A stretch of 64,000 bases of DNA from NCBI GenBank assembly GCA_963766995.1, contig CAVYCE010000003.1, forward strand, positions 744,001 through 808,000. The letters are read 5' to 3'. Positions 45,648 to 52,962 of the stretch are shown in pieces (the first letter of the stretch is position 1; every line of letters starts with the position of its first letter). The notes below the pieces were generated by a model. That model was not told where the DNA came from and did no database searches. It saw only the letters and a list, made by a program, of their open reading frames with translations. The translations under genes and the position numbers were made by a program. This DNA is from Bog-473 sp963766995 (GTDB lineage: Bacteria; Actinomycetota; Acidimicrobiia; Acidimicrobiales; RAAP-2).

Positions 45648-45668
45648 CTATACCCCTGTAAGGTATAG
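45648..45668. promoter_or_regulatory. CsoR-type operator
   Basis: CTATACC (45648-45654) and GGTATAG (45662-45668) form a perfect 7-base inverted repeat around a 7-base spacer that continues the C and G runs. It lies 13 bases before the csoR start. CsoR boxes in other actinobacteria are pseudo-palindromes of TA-rich ends with G/C tracts, so this is very likely the autoregulatory site of the following gene. Confidence 0.75.
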
Positions 45669-45681
45669 GCGGAGGCTGACA

Positions 45682-45966
45682 ATGAAACGTGGCTACAGCG
45701 ACCGGAAAGATGAGGTGCAGAAGCGCCTGCGCCGTATTGAAGGGCAGATCCGAGGACTGCAGCGCATGGTGGACGAGGACGTCTATTGCATTGAGGTGCT
45801 GACTCAGATTTCAGCCGCCACCAAGGCTCTGCAGTCGGTCGCCTTGGAACTGCTCGGCGATCACCTGGCCCATTGCGTGCATGACGCTGTGGCCAAAGGC
45901 GGCGCCGAGGCAGACAACAAAATCCGCGAAGCCCAAGCCGCTATTGAGCGCCTCGTCCGCTCCTGA
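45682..45966 (+). CDS. csoR: CsoR-family metal-sensing repressor
   Basis: A 94-residue four-helix repressor. The Cu(I) ligands of mycobacterial CsoR are present at the same numbers: Cys 36 (VYCIEVLTQ), His 61 and Cys 65 (GDHLAHCVHD). Family helices RLRRIEGQIRGLQRMV and AATKALQSVALELL fit. Apo-protein binds the operator and releases it when metal binds. It is transcribed first, with a permease/YHS gene 13 bases downstream, the likely regulated exporter. The perfect palindrome at 45648-45668 is the expected operator. The cognate metal is probably copper, by the ligands. Confidence 0.93.
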   Translation: MKRGYSDRKDEVQKRLRRIEGQIRGLQRMVDEDVYCIEVLTQISAATKALQSVALELLGDHLAHCVHDAVAKGGAEADNKIREAQAAIERLVRS

Positions 45967-45979
45967 GCCGATCATCACA

Positions 45980-47293
45980 ATGCAGTCGGCCGTTTTCGCG
46001 ACCTTACTTGGCTCCCATGTACTCACTGATGTGGGGAGGAGCCTGCGTGAGGGCTTCTCAATGTTCTGGGAAACACTGTGGGCCCTGGTTTTGGGCTTCA
46101 CTCTCTCCGGCGCAGTACAAGCCTTCGTATCACGCCGGGAGATGCAAAGCCGTCTCGGGAACCACGGACCCAGAGCGGTCACTCGGGCGTCGCTCTACGG
46201 CATGGCTTCGTCGAGCTGCTCCTTCGCGGCGTCAGCCATGGCTCGCTCAATGTTCGCTCGGGGCGCGGACTTCGTCGCCGCCATGGTGTTCATGTTTGCT
46301 TCCACCAACATGGTGCTCGAGCTCGGTCTAGTGCTGGTCGTGCTCATCGGATGGCAATTCCTGCTCGCCGAGTTCGTTGGTGGCGTGATCATGATCGCTC
46401 TCCTCGCCGCACTTGGCGGTCTCTGGCTACGAGGTCGGTACCTTGACGAAGCTCGCCGGCGTGTCGGCGTCGACGAAATGGATCGAGACATGAAGGGTGA
46501 AGACACCGCCAGTTCTCGCATGCCTAGGCGGATGCGTCTTCGGAGCAAGGCGGGCTGGGCTGACGCTGCTTCCTACGCGATCGGCGATATCACCATGCTC
46601 CGCAAGGAGATGATCATCGGCTTCGGCGTGGCGGGATTTCTCGCCACGCTGGTCCCACTCCACCTCTGGGACGATGTGTTTTTACATGGTCATGGCGCCT
46701 GGACCACCGTGGAAAATGCGATCGTCGGTCCCTTCGTCGCCATCATCAGCTTCGTCTGCTCGGTGGGAAACATCCCACTGGCCGCCGCACTCTGGAAGGG
46801 TGGCATCAGTTTTGGCGGAGTGATCAGCTTCATCTTCGCCGACCTCATCACCCTCCCACTCCTCATGGTGTACCGAAGGCAATACGGCACACGCATGACG
46901 TTGCGCATGCTGGCGCTGTTTTGGACGGTCATGTCGGCTGCTGGACTCGCCACGCAGGGACTCTTCCGAGTCGCCGGGTGGATACCCACCGCACACTCCA
47001 CCGTGATCGTCGGTGACTCCATCCGATGGAATTACACCACGATCCTCGACATTGCCGCCCTCGTCTTGCTTGGCGTCCTCTACTGGCTCTATCGCAACAC
47101 GACTCGACTCGGCGGGGCTGTGGGCTACGCAATTGATCCCGTGTGTGGCATGCAAGTCGAGACCACCCTCTCCCCCGCCACGATTGATCACGACGACCAG
47201 CATTTCTCTTTCTGCTCCGAGCGCTGCAAAGAGCGCTTCGAGCAAGGCCCCGATCGCTACCTGACTGAGGTGACGTCCAGTACCGTTTCGTAG
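45980..47293 (+). CDS. Permease (DUF318/ArsP-like) with C-terminal YHS domain
   Basis: A 437-residue membrane protein with about eight to ten helices of the PF03773 permease type, including the conserved GMASSSCSFAASAMARSMF with its Ser-Cys helix and a second CSVGNIPLAAAL helix. The C-terminal 50 residues are a YHS domain: DPVCGMQVE and HFSFCSERCKERF, four Cys that can bind a metal. The family exports arsenicals (ArsP) or, in CsoR contexts, probably copper or related ions. The start ATG 45980 follows csoR by 13 bases. Fusing a YHS metal-binding tail to this permease is found in some actinobacteria; the exact substrate is unproven. Confidence 0.83.
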   Translation: MQSAVFATLLGSHVLTDVGRSLREGFSMFWETLWALVLGFTLSGAVQAFVSRREMQSRLGNHGPRAVTRASLYGMASSSCSFAASAMARSMFARGADFVAAMVFMFASTNMVLELGLVLVVLIGWQFLLAEFVGGVIMIALLAALGGLWLRGRYLDEARRRVGVDEMDRDMKGEDTASSRMPRRMRLRSKAGWADAASYAIGDITMLRKEMIIGFGVAGFLATLVPLHLWDDVFLHGHGAWTTVENAIVGPFVAIISFVCSVGNIPLAAALWKGGISFGGVISFIFADLITLPLLMVYRRQYGTRMTLRMLALFWTVMSAAGLATQGLFRVAGWIPTAHSTVIVGDSIRWNYTTILDIAALVLLGVLYWLYRNTTRLGGAVGYAIDPVCGMQVETTLSPATIDHDDQHFSFCSERCKERFEQGPDRYLTEVTSSTVS

Positions 47294-47430
47294 AGGCGAA
47301 GGGAGGGCAGAGCGGGCGCTATCTGACTTTGACGGAAATGTGGTGGAGATCACACAGCACATCCGAGACATGGACACGGACGCTTGACCTCTCCACCAGT
47401 CACCACCGATAACCACGCTATCGAGAACAA

Positions 47431-47703
47431 ATGAGGAAGATCTTTCGAGCTGCACTTCAAAAAAGCCCCAGCAAGGGTGGCTGGACCTACGTCGTGATGG
47501 GAGATTCAGCGGACTTTTTCGGCACGAAGGGTCTAGTGAAGGTGCGGGGCACTGTCGACGGAGAGCCATTTCAAAGCTCGTTCATGGCGCTCGGTGACGG
47601 CACACACAAGCTGCCTATCAAGGCTGAACTCCGAAAACGGATAGACAAGGATGTGGGAGACGAAGTCACTGTGCACATCACAGAGCGGCTCTCTGGCCGA
47701 TAG
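47431..47703 (+). CDS. DUF1905 family protein
   Basis: A 90-residue small protein matching DUF1905: KGGWTYVVMGDSADFFGTKGLVKVRGTVDGEPF, written here as WTYVVMGDSADFFGTKGLV and VKVRGTVDGEPFQSSF, then HKLPIKAELRKRIDKDVGDEV. The fold is a beta-barrel-like domain, often joined to YdeI/OmdA-like proteins. The function is unknown. ATG 47431 is preceded by a 137-base gap in which I see no convincing signal. It ends 32 bases before the convergent acyl-CoA synthetase end. Confidence 0.82.
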   Translation: MRKIFRAALQKSPSKGGWTYVVMGDSADFFGTKGLVKVRGTVDGEPFQSSFMALGDGTHKLPIKAELRKRIDKDVGDEVTVHITERLSGR

Positions 47704-47735
47704 CGCCGGTCCGTTACGGCTACATGGCGACAGGG

Positions 47736-49283
47736 TCAGTTGATGCCCCGCGCCCCGTCTGTCCAATGCTCGGCGCGGAGGTCTCTCTTGAGTACCTTGC
47801 CGGCCGCTGAGATCGGCAGGGCATCTCGAAACTCCACGCTGCGCGGCACCTTGTAGGACGAGATCAGTGTTCGTACGTGCTCTTGCAGGTCCTCCATGGT
47901 CACCGATTGTTCCGGCATGAGCACCACGACCGCATGTACCCGCTCTCCCCACCGTTCATCCGGTACGCCGATAACGGCACAAGCGGCCACGGCTGGGTGC
48001 TTGGCGACGGCGTTTTCGACTTCCACGGAATAGATGTTCTCGCCTCCGGAAATCACCATGTCCTTGACCCGGTCGACCACGAACAGGTAACCACGCTCGT
48101 TCAGATAGCCCGCGTCGCCCGTGTGCATCCATCCACCCTTGAGGGCCTCGTCGGTCGCTTCAGGCTTATTCCAGTAGCCCTGCATCACGTGACCGCCGCG
48201 CACGAGAATCTGTCCCACCGTGCCCAGTGGAACGTCATTGTCGTCCTCATCGGCAATGCGAATCTGGCTGTTGGTGCTGGCTCGCCCAGCGGAGCGCAGC
48301 AGTGACTCATCGGAGTGGTCGCTCGGGGTAAGGAGCGTGGCGATGGGTGCGAGCTCGGTCATGCCATACGCCTGGACGAACTCGGCCGACGAGAAGCACT
48401 TCATGGCCCGGTCCAATACGGCGGTGCTGATGGGCGAGGCTCCGTAGAGCACCACACGAAGGCTGGAGAGATCGCGAATTGTGGCGTCGGGGTGGTCAAC
48501 CAGCATTTGGATCATGGTCGGCACCAAGAGGGTGGTGGTGATGCCCTGATCTTCAATGGTCCGGAGTACGACCGCAGGGTCAAACGCCGGCACAATTACG
48601 TGCGTGCCGCCCACCAAGGACTGCATTACCCACGATCCGAGGTCGGCCAGGTGGAACATGGGGGCGACATGGAGCAGGCGACCCCCGGAAGTCATGAAAG
48701 GGAAGGTGGCCAAACCTCCAAGCGCAGAGGTCAAGAGGTTGGCATGGCTGATGGCCACGCCCTTGGGCTCCCCAGTTGTCCCGCCGGTATAGAATATCCC
48801 CACGAGGTCGTCTCCGCCCCGATCGCGATCGGGTGCGGGGTCCGTGTTGGCAATGAGGTCCTCGTACGAAAGCATCCCGACCGGCTCAGGCGAGTCATCC
48901 ATATAGATGATGTGCGTCAGGGACGGCGCCTTCTCTTTCAGGTCACCGACCAGAGAAGCGAAGGAGGCGTCGACAAACAGTACGGATGTCGTTGAGTCAT
49001 TCAGCGCGTAAAGGATCTCTGCCGCGTTCCAGCGAGTGTTGAGTGGTGTAAGTACACCGCCGGCCCAAGGCACGGCCAACAGCAGCTCGGCATAACGATC
49101 GGAGTTCAGCGCCATGATGGCCACCCGATCTCCGTCACCCAGGCCGAGGGCGCGCAATGCACCTCCCAGTCGAGCCACGCGATCGAAATGCTCGCCGACC
49201 GTGCGGACGCGTGGTCCGAAGATAGTGGCGATGTCGTCCGACCTCTGCTGCCGCGCCCGATGGATCGATTGCGTCAGATTCAT
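47736..49283 (-). CDS. Long-chain acyl-CoA synthetase-like AMP ligase, co-transcribed with tetR
   Basis: A 515-residue acyl-CoA synthetase. Motifs: YTGGTTGEPKGVAISH (ATP loop), QAYGMTELAP (adenine site), GGWMHTGDAGYLNERGYLFVVDRVKDMVISGGENIYSVEVE, and the C-terminal catalytic Lys in ISAAGKVLKRDLR. It activates a fatty or related acid in the cytoplasm. The gene follows the TetR gene by 27 bases on the same strand and is probably in the same transcript. A 35-base site in front of that tetR recurs before the transporter operon, so this ligase is likely induced together with the importer to activate its cargo. Confidence 0.9.
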   Translation of the reverse strand: MNLTQSIHRARQQRSDDIATIFGPRVRTVGEHFDRVARLGGALRALGLGDGDRVAIMALNSDRYAELLLAVPWAGGVLTPLNTRWNAAEILYALNDSTTSVLFVDASFASLVGDLKEKAPSLTHIIYMDDSPEPVGMLSYEDLIANTDPAPDRDRGGDDLVGIFYTGGTTGEPKGVAISHANLLTSALGGLATFPFMTSGGRLLHVAPMFHLADLGSWVMQSLVGGTHVIVPAFDPAVVLRTIEDQGITTTLLVPTMIQMLVDHPDATIRDLSSLRVVLYGASPISTAVLDRAMKCFSSAEFVQAYGMTELAPIATLLTPSDHSDESLLRSAGRASTNSQIRIADEDDNDVPLGTVGQILVRGGHVMQGYWNKPEATDEALKGGWMHTGDAGYLNERGYLFVVDRVKDMVISGGENIYSVEVENAVAKHPAVAACAVIGVPDERWGERVHAVVVLMPEQSVTMEDLQEHVRTLISSYKVPRSVEFRDALPISAAGKVLKRDLRAEHWTDGARGIN

Positions 49284-49310
49284 TTTCCCTCCCCTAAGTC
49301 ACCGCTTCGT

Positions 49311-49937
49311 TCATGTTGCGGATACAAATTCCACATCGGCCAACAAGGTCGCCAACATGCGCCGTGTCAGCATGGTGGTGAGCTCATCCGTCGCCATGCT
49401 GGGGAGATCGGTGCACATACCGCCCACCATGTGCAGCGCTGTCATCACCCGTATGTGTATCTCTTCCGCACTCAGCTCGGGCCGAAGCTGTGCCATAAAG
49501 CGCTGATAATGCGCCAAGTAGCGGTTGGCCGAAACGTCCAGGGCATCCCTGGCATCGTCGGGCAGATGGCGTGATTCGTAAAAGTAGACACAGAGGAGAT
49601 CGGGGTCGTCGAGGGCGACTTCGACGAATGAAGTACAGAGCAGCTCGACGGCTCGGGCCGGATTTGTTTCGTGGAGCGCGGCGGCCGCACCAGCACCCAG
49701 TTGATCCGCTCCCTCCAATACAGCCGCTACCAATAGAGCGTCCTTGGTGGCGAAGTGGCGGTAGATCGAGGGGCCAGTCATTCCGGCCGCAGCCCCGATC
49801 TCATTGGTACCGGCGCCGTGGTATCCGCGCTCCCGGAACAGGGCCAAGGCAGAACGCAGGAGCCGAGCTCGCGTCTCGGCCGAGCGGGGTCGACGAACTG
49901 CCGGTTCGTATCGAACGCCACCTTCAGTCTCCGCCAC
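49311..49937 (-). CDS. TetR-family regulator of the acyl-CoA synthetase / transporter regulon
   Basis: A 208-residue TetR protein. Helix-turn-helix: LLRSALALFRERGYHGAGT, then AAAGMTGPSIYRHFATKDALL. The ligand domain has Asp/Glu-rich helices (VELLCTSFVEVALDDPDLLCV). The start is GTG 49937 behind GGGGAGGG. Its promoter region contains a 35-base site, 49950-49984, nearly identical to one before the ABC transporter operon at 51462-51496, so it probably represses itself, the ligase and the transporter and is released by an acyl-CoA or acid. It shows the fatty-acid-regulator type of arrangement seen with FadR/KstR-like TetR proteins. Confidence 0.9.
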   Translation of the reverse strand: MAETEGGVRYEPAVRRPRSAETRARLLRSALALFRERGYHGAGTNEIGAAAGMTGPSIYRHFATKDALLVAAVLEGADQLGAGAAAALHETNPARAVELLCTSFVEVALDDPDLLCVYFYESRHLPDDARDALDVSANRYLAHYQRFMAQLRPELSAEEIHIRVMTALHMVGGMCTDLPSMATDELTTMLTRRMLATLLADVEFVSAT

Positions 49938-49949
49938 ATGCCCTCCCCG

Positions 49950-49984
49950 TGTTATCGATTTCTAACAGTGATAGATCTCTAACG
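49950..49984. promoter_or_regulatory. Shared 35-base regulatory site, copy A (before tetR)
   Basis: The site contains an inverted repeat TGTTA-N8-TAACA (49950-49967), then TAGATCTCTA with a short palindrome and a terminal TCTAACG. It matches copy B at 51462-51496 in 30 of 35 positions. It lies 13 bases upstream of the tetR GTG. No other copy was noticed in the window. Likely operator of the adjacent TetR regulator. Confidence 0.75.
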
Positions 49985-50055
49985 CAAGCACTTTTCCTTG
50001 CTCTCTCGAAGGGCCTGGCGCTCAGGCTGCGAACAGCGCACATCGTCGGTTCGGG

Positions 50056-51312
50056 TCACGAACCCTTGGCACAGTCGTAGAGGCATTCGATCAGTTGCGT
50101 TGAGAACTTCGACGACGAGCCCAGGCGACTGCGGACAAATCCGACCGAGATTCGGTTGGTCAGATCGCAGAAGGCGATTTGCCCACCAGCACCGTCATGT
50201 CCGAACGCGTCTGGATTGGGACCGAAGTGTGGCGGCTCATTGCCCATTCTCGGGTTCATGAGATAGCCGAGCGTGCGCCGCACCGGACGGCCGAGGAGTC
50301 GACCGATCAGAGGCAAGCCCAAGTCGGTCATCAGCTGATCAGGCAGGCTGATGGCTTGTGCAGCAAACAGCTGCACCGTCTCGGGAGAGAAGAGGCGGAC
50401 CCCGTCGAGTTCGCCCCCCATGGCCAGGACGGCATAGACCCGGGCCAGTGCCCGTGCCGTGGCCGTGCCGTTGCCTGATGGGATCTCCACTCCGGTCAGA
50501 CGTCCGGAGTTGAAGAGGTCAGCCGCGTGATCCATGAGGGAACCGCTTCCGTCGGCGATGAAAGCCTGTCCCATCATTGTCTTCGGATCTCTCATCCGCC
50601 GCTGAATCGGCCGATAGAGGAGGCGAAGGGGCAGCGGCATTCCCTCGGTCAGATTGGCGATGACCGGCGCAATCTGTTGTTCGTGCTCGGCTGGGGTGCC
50701 GATCCACGACTCGAGTGCCAGCGGTGTCGCAATCTCAGCAGCAAAGAACGTCCCTACCGTTTGCCCGGTAATCCGACGGATCAACTCCCCCACCAACCAC
50801 CCATACGTCAGCGCGTGGTAACCGAACTTTGTCCCCGGAGTCCAGCGCGGCGTCGATGCCGCGAGACCGGCGGCGATGGCGTCGTAGTCACCCCAACCCC
50901 GGCCGTCCCAACCCAGCACAGGGCGTTGGACATCGAATCCCAACACGCCAGAGGTGTGAGTAAGAAAGTGACGGACCAACACTTCTTCCTTGCCGCATTG
51001 ACCGAATTCAGGCCAGTACCGCACGACGGGTGCGTCGATATCGAGTTGGCCACGATCGACGAGGATCTGCGCGCACAGCGTGACCAATCCCTTTGTGGTC
51101 GACATGACCACGGCCAGATTGTCAGCCGCCCAAGGTGCGTCACCGGCAAAGCCGCCCCACAGGTCAACCACCGGCTTCCCGTCAACGTATGCAGCAAACC
51201 CTCCGCCGCCGGCACCAAAGTCAGACAGGCCACGAATGAATTCCTGCTGCACCGCCTCGAACCCAGCTACGGCGTGACCACCATGCGGAATTTTGCTTTG
51301 GCCATTCGTCAT
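50056..51312 (-). CDS. Serine hydrolase, beta-lactamase/esterase family (EstB-like)
   Basis: A 418-residue penicillin-binding-protein-fold hydrolase. The catalytic SxxK is in VVMSTTKGLVTL, the Tyr element in FGYHALTYGWLV, and the third motif appears as GHDGAGGQIAF. This is the family of EstB-type esterases and class C beta-lactamase relatives. No signal peptide is visible at ATG 51312, so it is cytoplasmic or leaves by an unknown route. It lies between the TetR/ligase operon and the transporter operon, divergent from the latter with a 276-base gap that holds site copy B. It could free an acid from an ester before ligase activation; this is inference. Confidence 0.87.
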   Translation of the reverse strand: MTNGQSKIPHGGHAVAGFEAVQQEFIRGLSDFGAGGGGFAAYVDGKPVVDLWGGFAGDAPWAADNLAVVMSTTKGLVTLCAQILVDRGQLDIDAPVVRYWPEFGQCGKEEVLVRHFLTHTSGVLGFDVQRPVLGWDGRGWGDYDAIAAGLAASTPRWTPGTKFGYHALTYGWLVGELIRRITGQTVGTFFAAEIATPLALESWIGTPAEHEQQIAPVIANLTEGMPLPLRLLYRPIQRRMRDPKTMMGQAFIADGSGSLMDHAADLFNSGRLTGVEIPSGNGTATARALARVYAVLAMGGELDGVRLFSPETVQLFAAQAISLPDQLMTDLGLPLIGRLLGRPVRRTLGYLMNPRMGNEPPHFGPNPDAFGHDGAGGQIAFCDLTNRISVGFVRSRLGSSSKFSTQLIECLYDCAKGS

Positions 51313-51461
51313 CGGACCCTACGAATAACTGTCTCGTCGAACATCGCCAGCCCCCCTGATCTCATCGCCCTTATGCCACCCCATGTTCGGCATCAGCGTT
51401 CCCGCCTGCGTCTCCACGGTGGCGCCGGGTGCTTTTCACCCCTTGCTATCCGTGGATCCGC

Positions 51462-51496
51462 TGTTATTATCTTCTAACAGTAATAGATCTCTAACG
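51462..51496. promoter_or_regulatory. Shared 35-base regulatory site, copy B (before transporter operon)
   Basis: The second copy of the site before tetR: TGTTA-N8-TAACA (51462-51479), followed by TAGATCTCTA and TCTAACG. It differs from copy A at five positions, four of them in the N8 spacer. It lies 92 bases before the GTG of the surface-protein gene and 150 bases before the serine hydrolase start, so it can act on both. The rest of the 51313-51588 gap shows only a short AAAGC/GCTTT repeat. Confidence 0.75.
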
Positions 51497-51588
51497 AAAA
51501 AAGCTAGTGCTTTCGGGGTGGGTCAAGGGGTGGGGATGCAGGTGGCAGAGACGCGCACTGTCGATGCGCCAAGCGACGGGGCGGAAGC

Positions 51589-52962
51589 GTGAGGCGAGTT
51601 CTGGCCATTTCGATGCTGACCTTCGTCGTCATGCTCGCTCAATCCGTCGCCGACGGCGCTACTGCTCAGGGCAGTAGCACGAGCTCGTTTGTCCAAGGCG
51701 GGGGTGACGCAGTGGCCGAGGCCATTTCCGTGGTGCCAGCCTTGTCGGGCTACAGCCTGGGAGTCGAGACCGGCGTCTCCATTGCTGACTATCTCGGCAC
51801 TGAAGGCCAGGCGGAGTCGCAGATGCTTACCTCTGCCCTCATCGGTGACCTCGGGGTGGCGACTCCGGCCGGCTCGGGCGGCATCATCGCCGAATCGTCA
51901 TCCACACCAACCACCCACAGCACGACAGTTGAAGGAGGCAGTGGCAACGGGGTTGGCGTTCTCGCCGTCACTGCGTCTCAAAGCGCTGGCTTAGCCAGCG
52001 CCACTCTGGCCGGCCTCAATCTCCCGGGCGTGTTGGACATCAGTGGCGGACAGAGCGCGGCCGGCACGAGCATCGTGAATGGTGAGACACGACAAGCTCA
52101 GGCCTCATCCTCAATCGGCTCCGTGTCGATTTTGGGTGGGCTGATTGTGCTCAACGGGCTGCGTTGGACGGCCAACCAAAGCACTGGGGCTCATACGTCA
52201 CATGTCGGCACGTTCTCAATCGCCTCCATCAGCGTGGACAACACCGTTATCGCCATCCCAGTCAATGGGTTGAGCGGCGTCATTACCCTCATCAATGGAG
52301 TCCTGGCCCAAACCGGACTTCGCGTCACCCTGCCCACCCAGACCATCGGGAGCGACGGGTCCGTCCAGGAATCGGCCCTTTCCATCGGACTGGACGATTC
52401 GGCCTTGGGCAAAGAGTTGGTGTCTCCGTTTGTTCCGCAGCTGCAGCCTTTGCGCACTCTCCTCAATAAGACCTTGGTCGAAGTCGATCCCACACTTGGT
52501 GAATCTGACCTCATTTTGGAGATCGCCTTGTCCGTTCTGGCCGGCCAGGGAACACTGGACCTCAACTTGGGGGGCGCCTACGCCACCACCAACGGAACGG
52601 CCTACGGAAACTCTCTCGAAGGGAACGGCCCGACTTCGACATCTGGGGCGGACACGTTGCCGGGCGTGATTGGCGGAGCTCTCGCAGGGATTGAGGACCT
52701 CTCGCCCTCACTCGGGACGCTCTCCAATTCGGTGGCCACGCCAACCACCGTCCCGACTCACCCGGTAACCGGCCCCACCAACATCGCCCTGAAACAACTG
52801 AGTTCGGTGTCGAGCTGCGAGAGCACGTCGGTCGGGAGCTGTCGATCACCGCACAGTCTGGTCATCATCATTTCCTTGGTGGCGTTGACCCTGGGTCTGT
52901 TGGGCATGGAGTCGTGGCGCATGCGACGACGGAAGCGTTTGCTACTCCCGGAGGAATCATGA
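51589..52962 (+). CDS. Exported, C-terminally membrane-anchored surface protein (choice-of-anchor P-like)
   Basis: A 457-residue exported protein. An N-terminal signal (VLAISMLTFVVMLAQSVA, site near DGATAQGSS) is followed by a Ser/Gly/Thr-rich beta-type body with repeats such as SIGSVSILGGLIVLNGLRW and ISVDNTVIAIPVNGL. It ends with a transmembrane helix (SLVIIISLVALTLGLLGM) and a basic tail RMRRRKRLLL. This is the layout of actinobacterial choice-of-anchor P proteins, which occur next to Liv-type ABC transporters. A role as a surface receptor that captures substrate for the importer fits. GTG 51589 starts it. The ribosome site of the next gene lies within its last codons. Confidence 0.8.
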   Translation: MRRVLAISMLTFVVMLAQSVADGATAQGSSTSSFVQGGGDAVAEAISVVPALSGYSLGVETGVSIADYLGTEGQAESQMLTSALIGDLGVATPAGSGGIIAESSSTPTTHSTTVEGGSGNGVGVLAVTASQSAGLASATLAGLNLPGVLDISGGQSAAGTSIVNGETRQAQASSSIGSVSILGGLIVLNGLRWTANQSTGAHTSHVGTFSIASISVDNTVIAIPVNGLSGVITLINGVLAQTGLRVTLPTQTIGSDGSVQESALSIGLDDSALGKELVSPFVPQLQPLRTLLNKTLVEVDPTLGESDLILEIALSVLAGQGTLDLNLGGAYATTNGTAYGNSLEGNGPTSTSGADTLPGVIGGALAGIEDLSPSLGTLSNSVATPTTVPTHPVTGPTNIALKQLSSVSSCESTSVGSCRSPHSLVIIISLVALTLGLLGMESWRMRRRKRLLLPEES

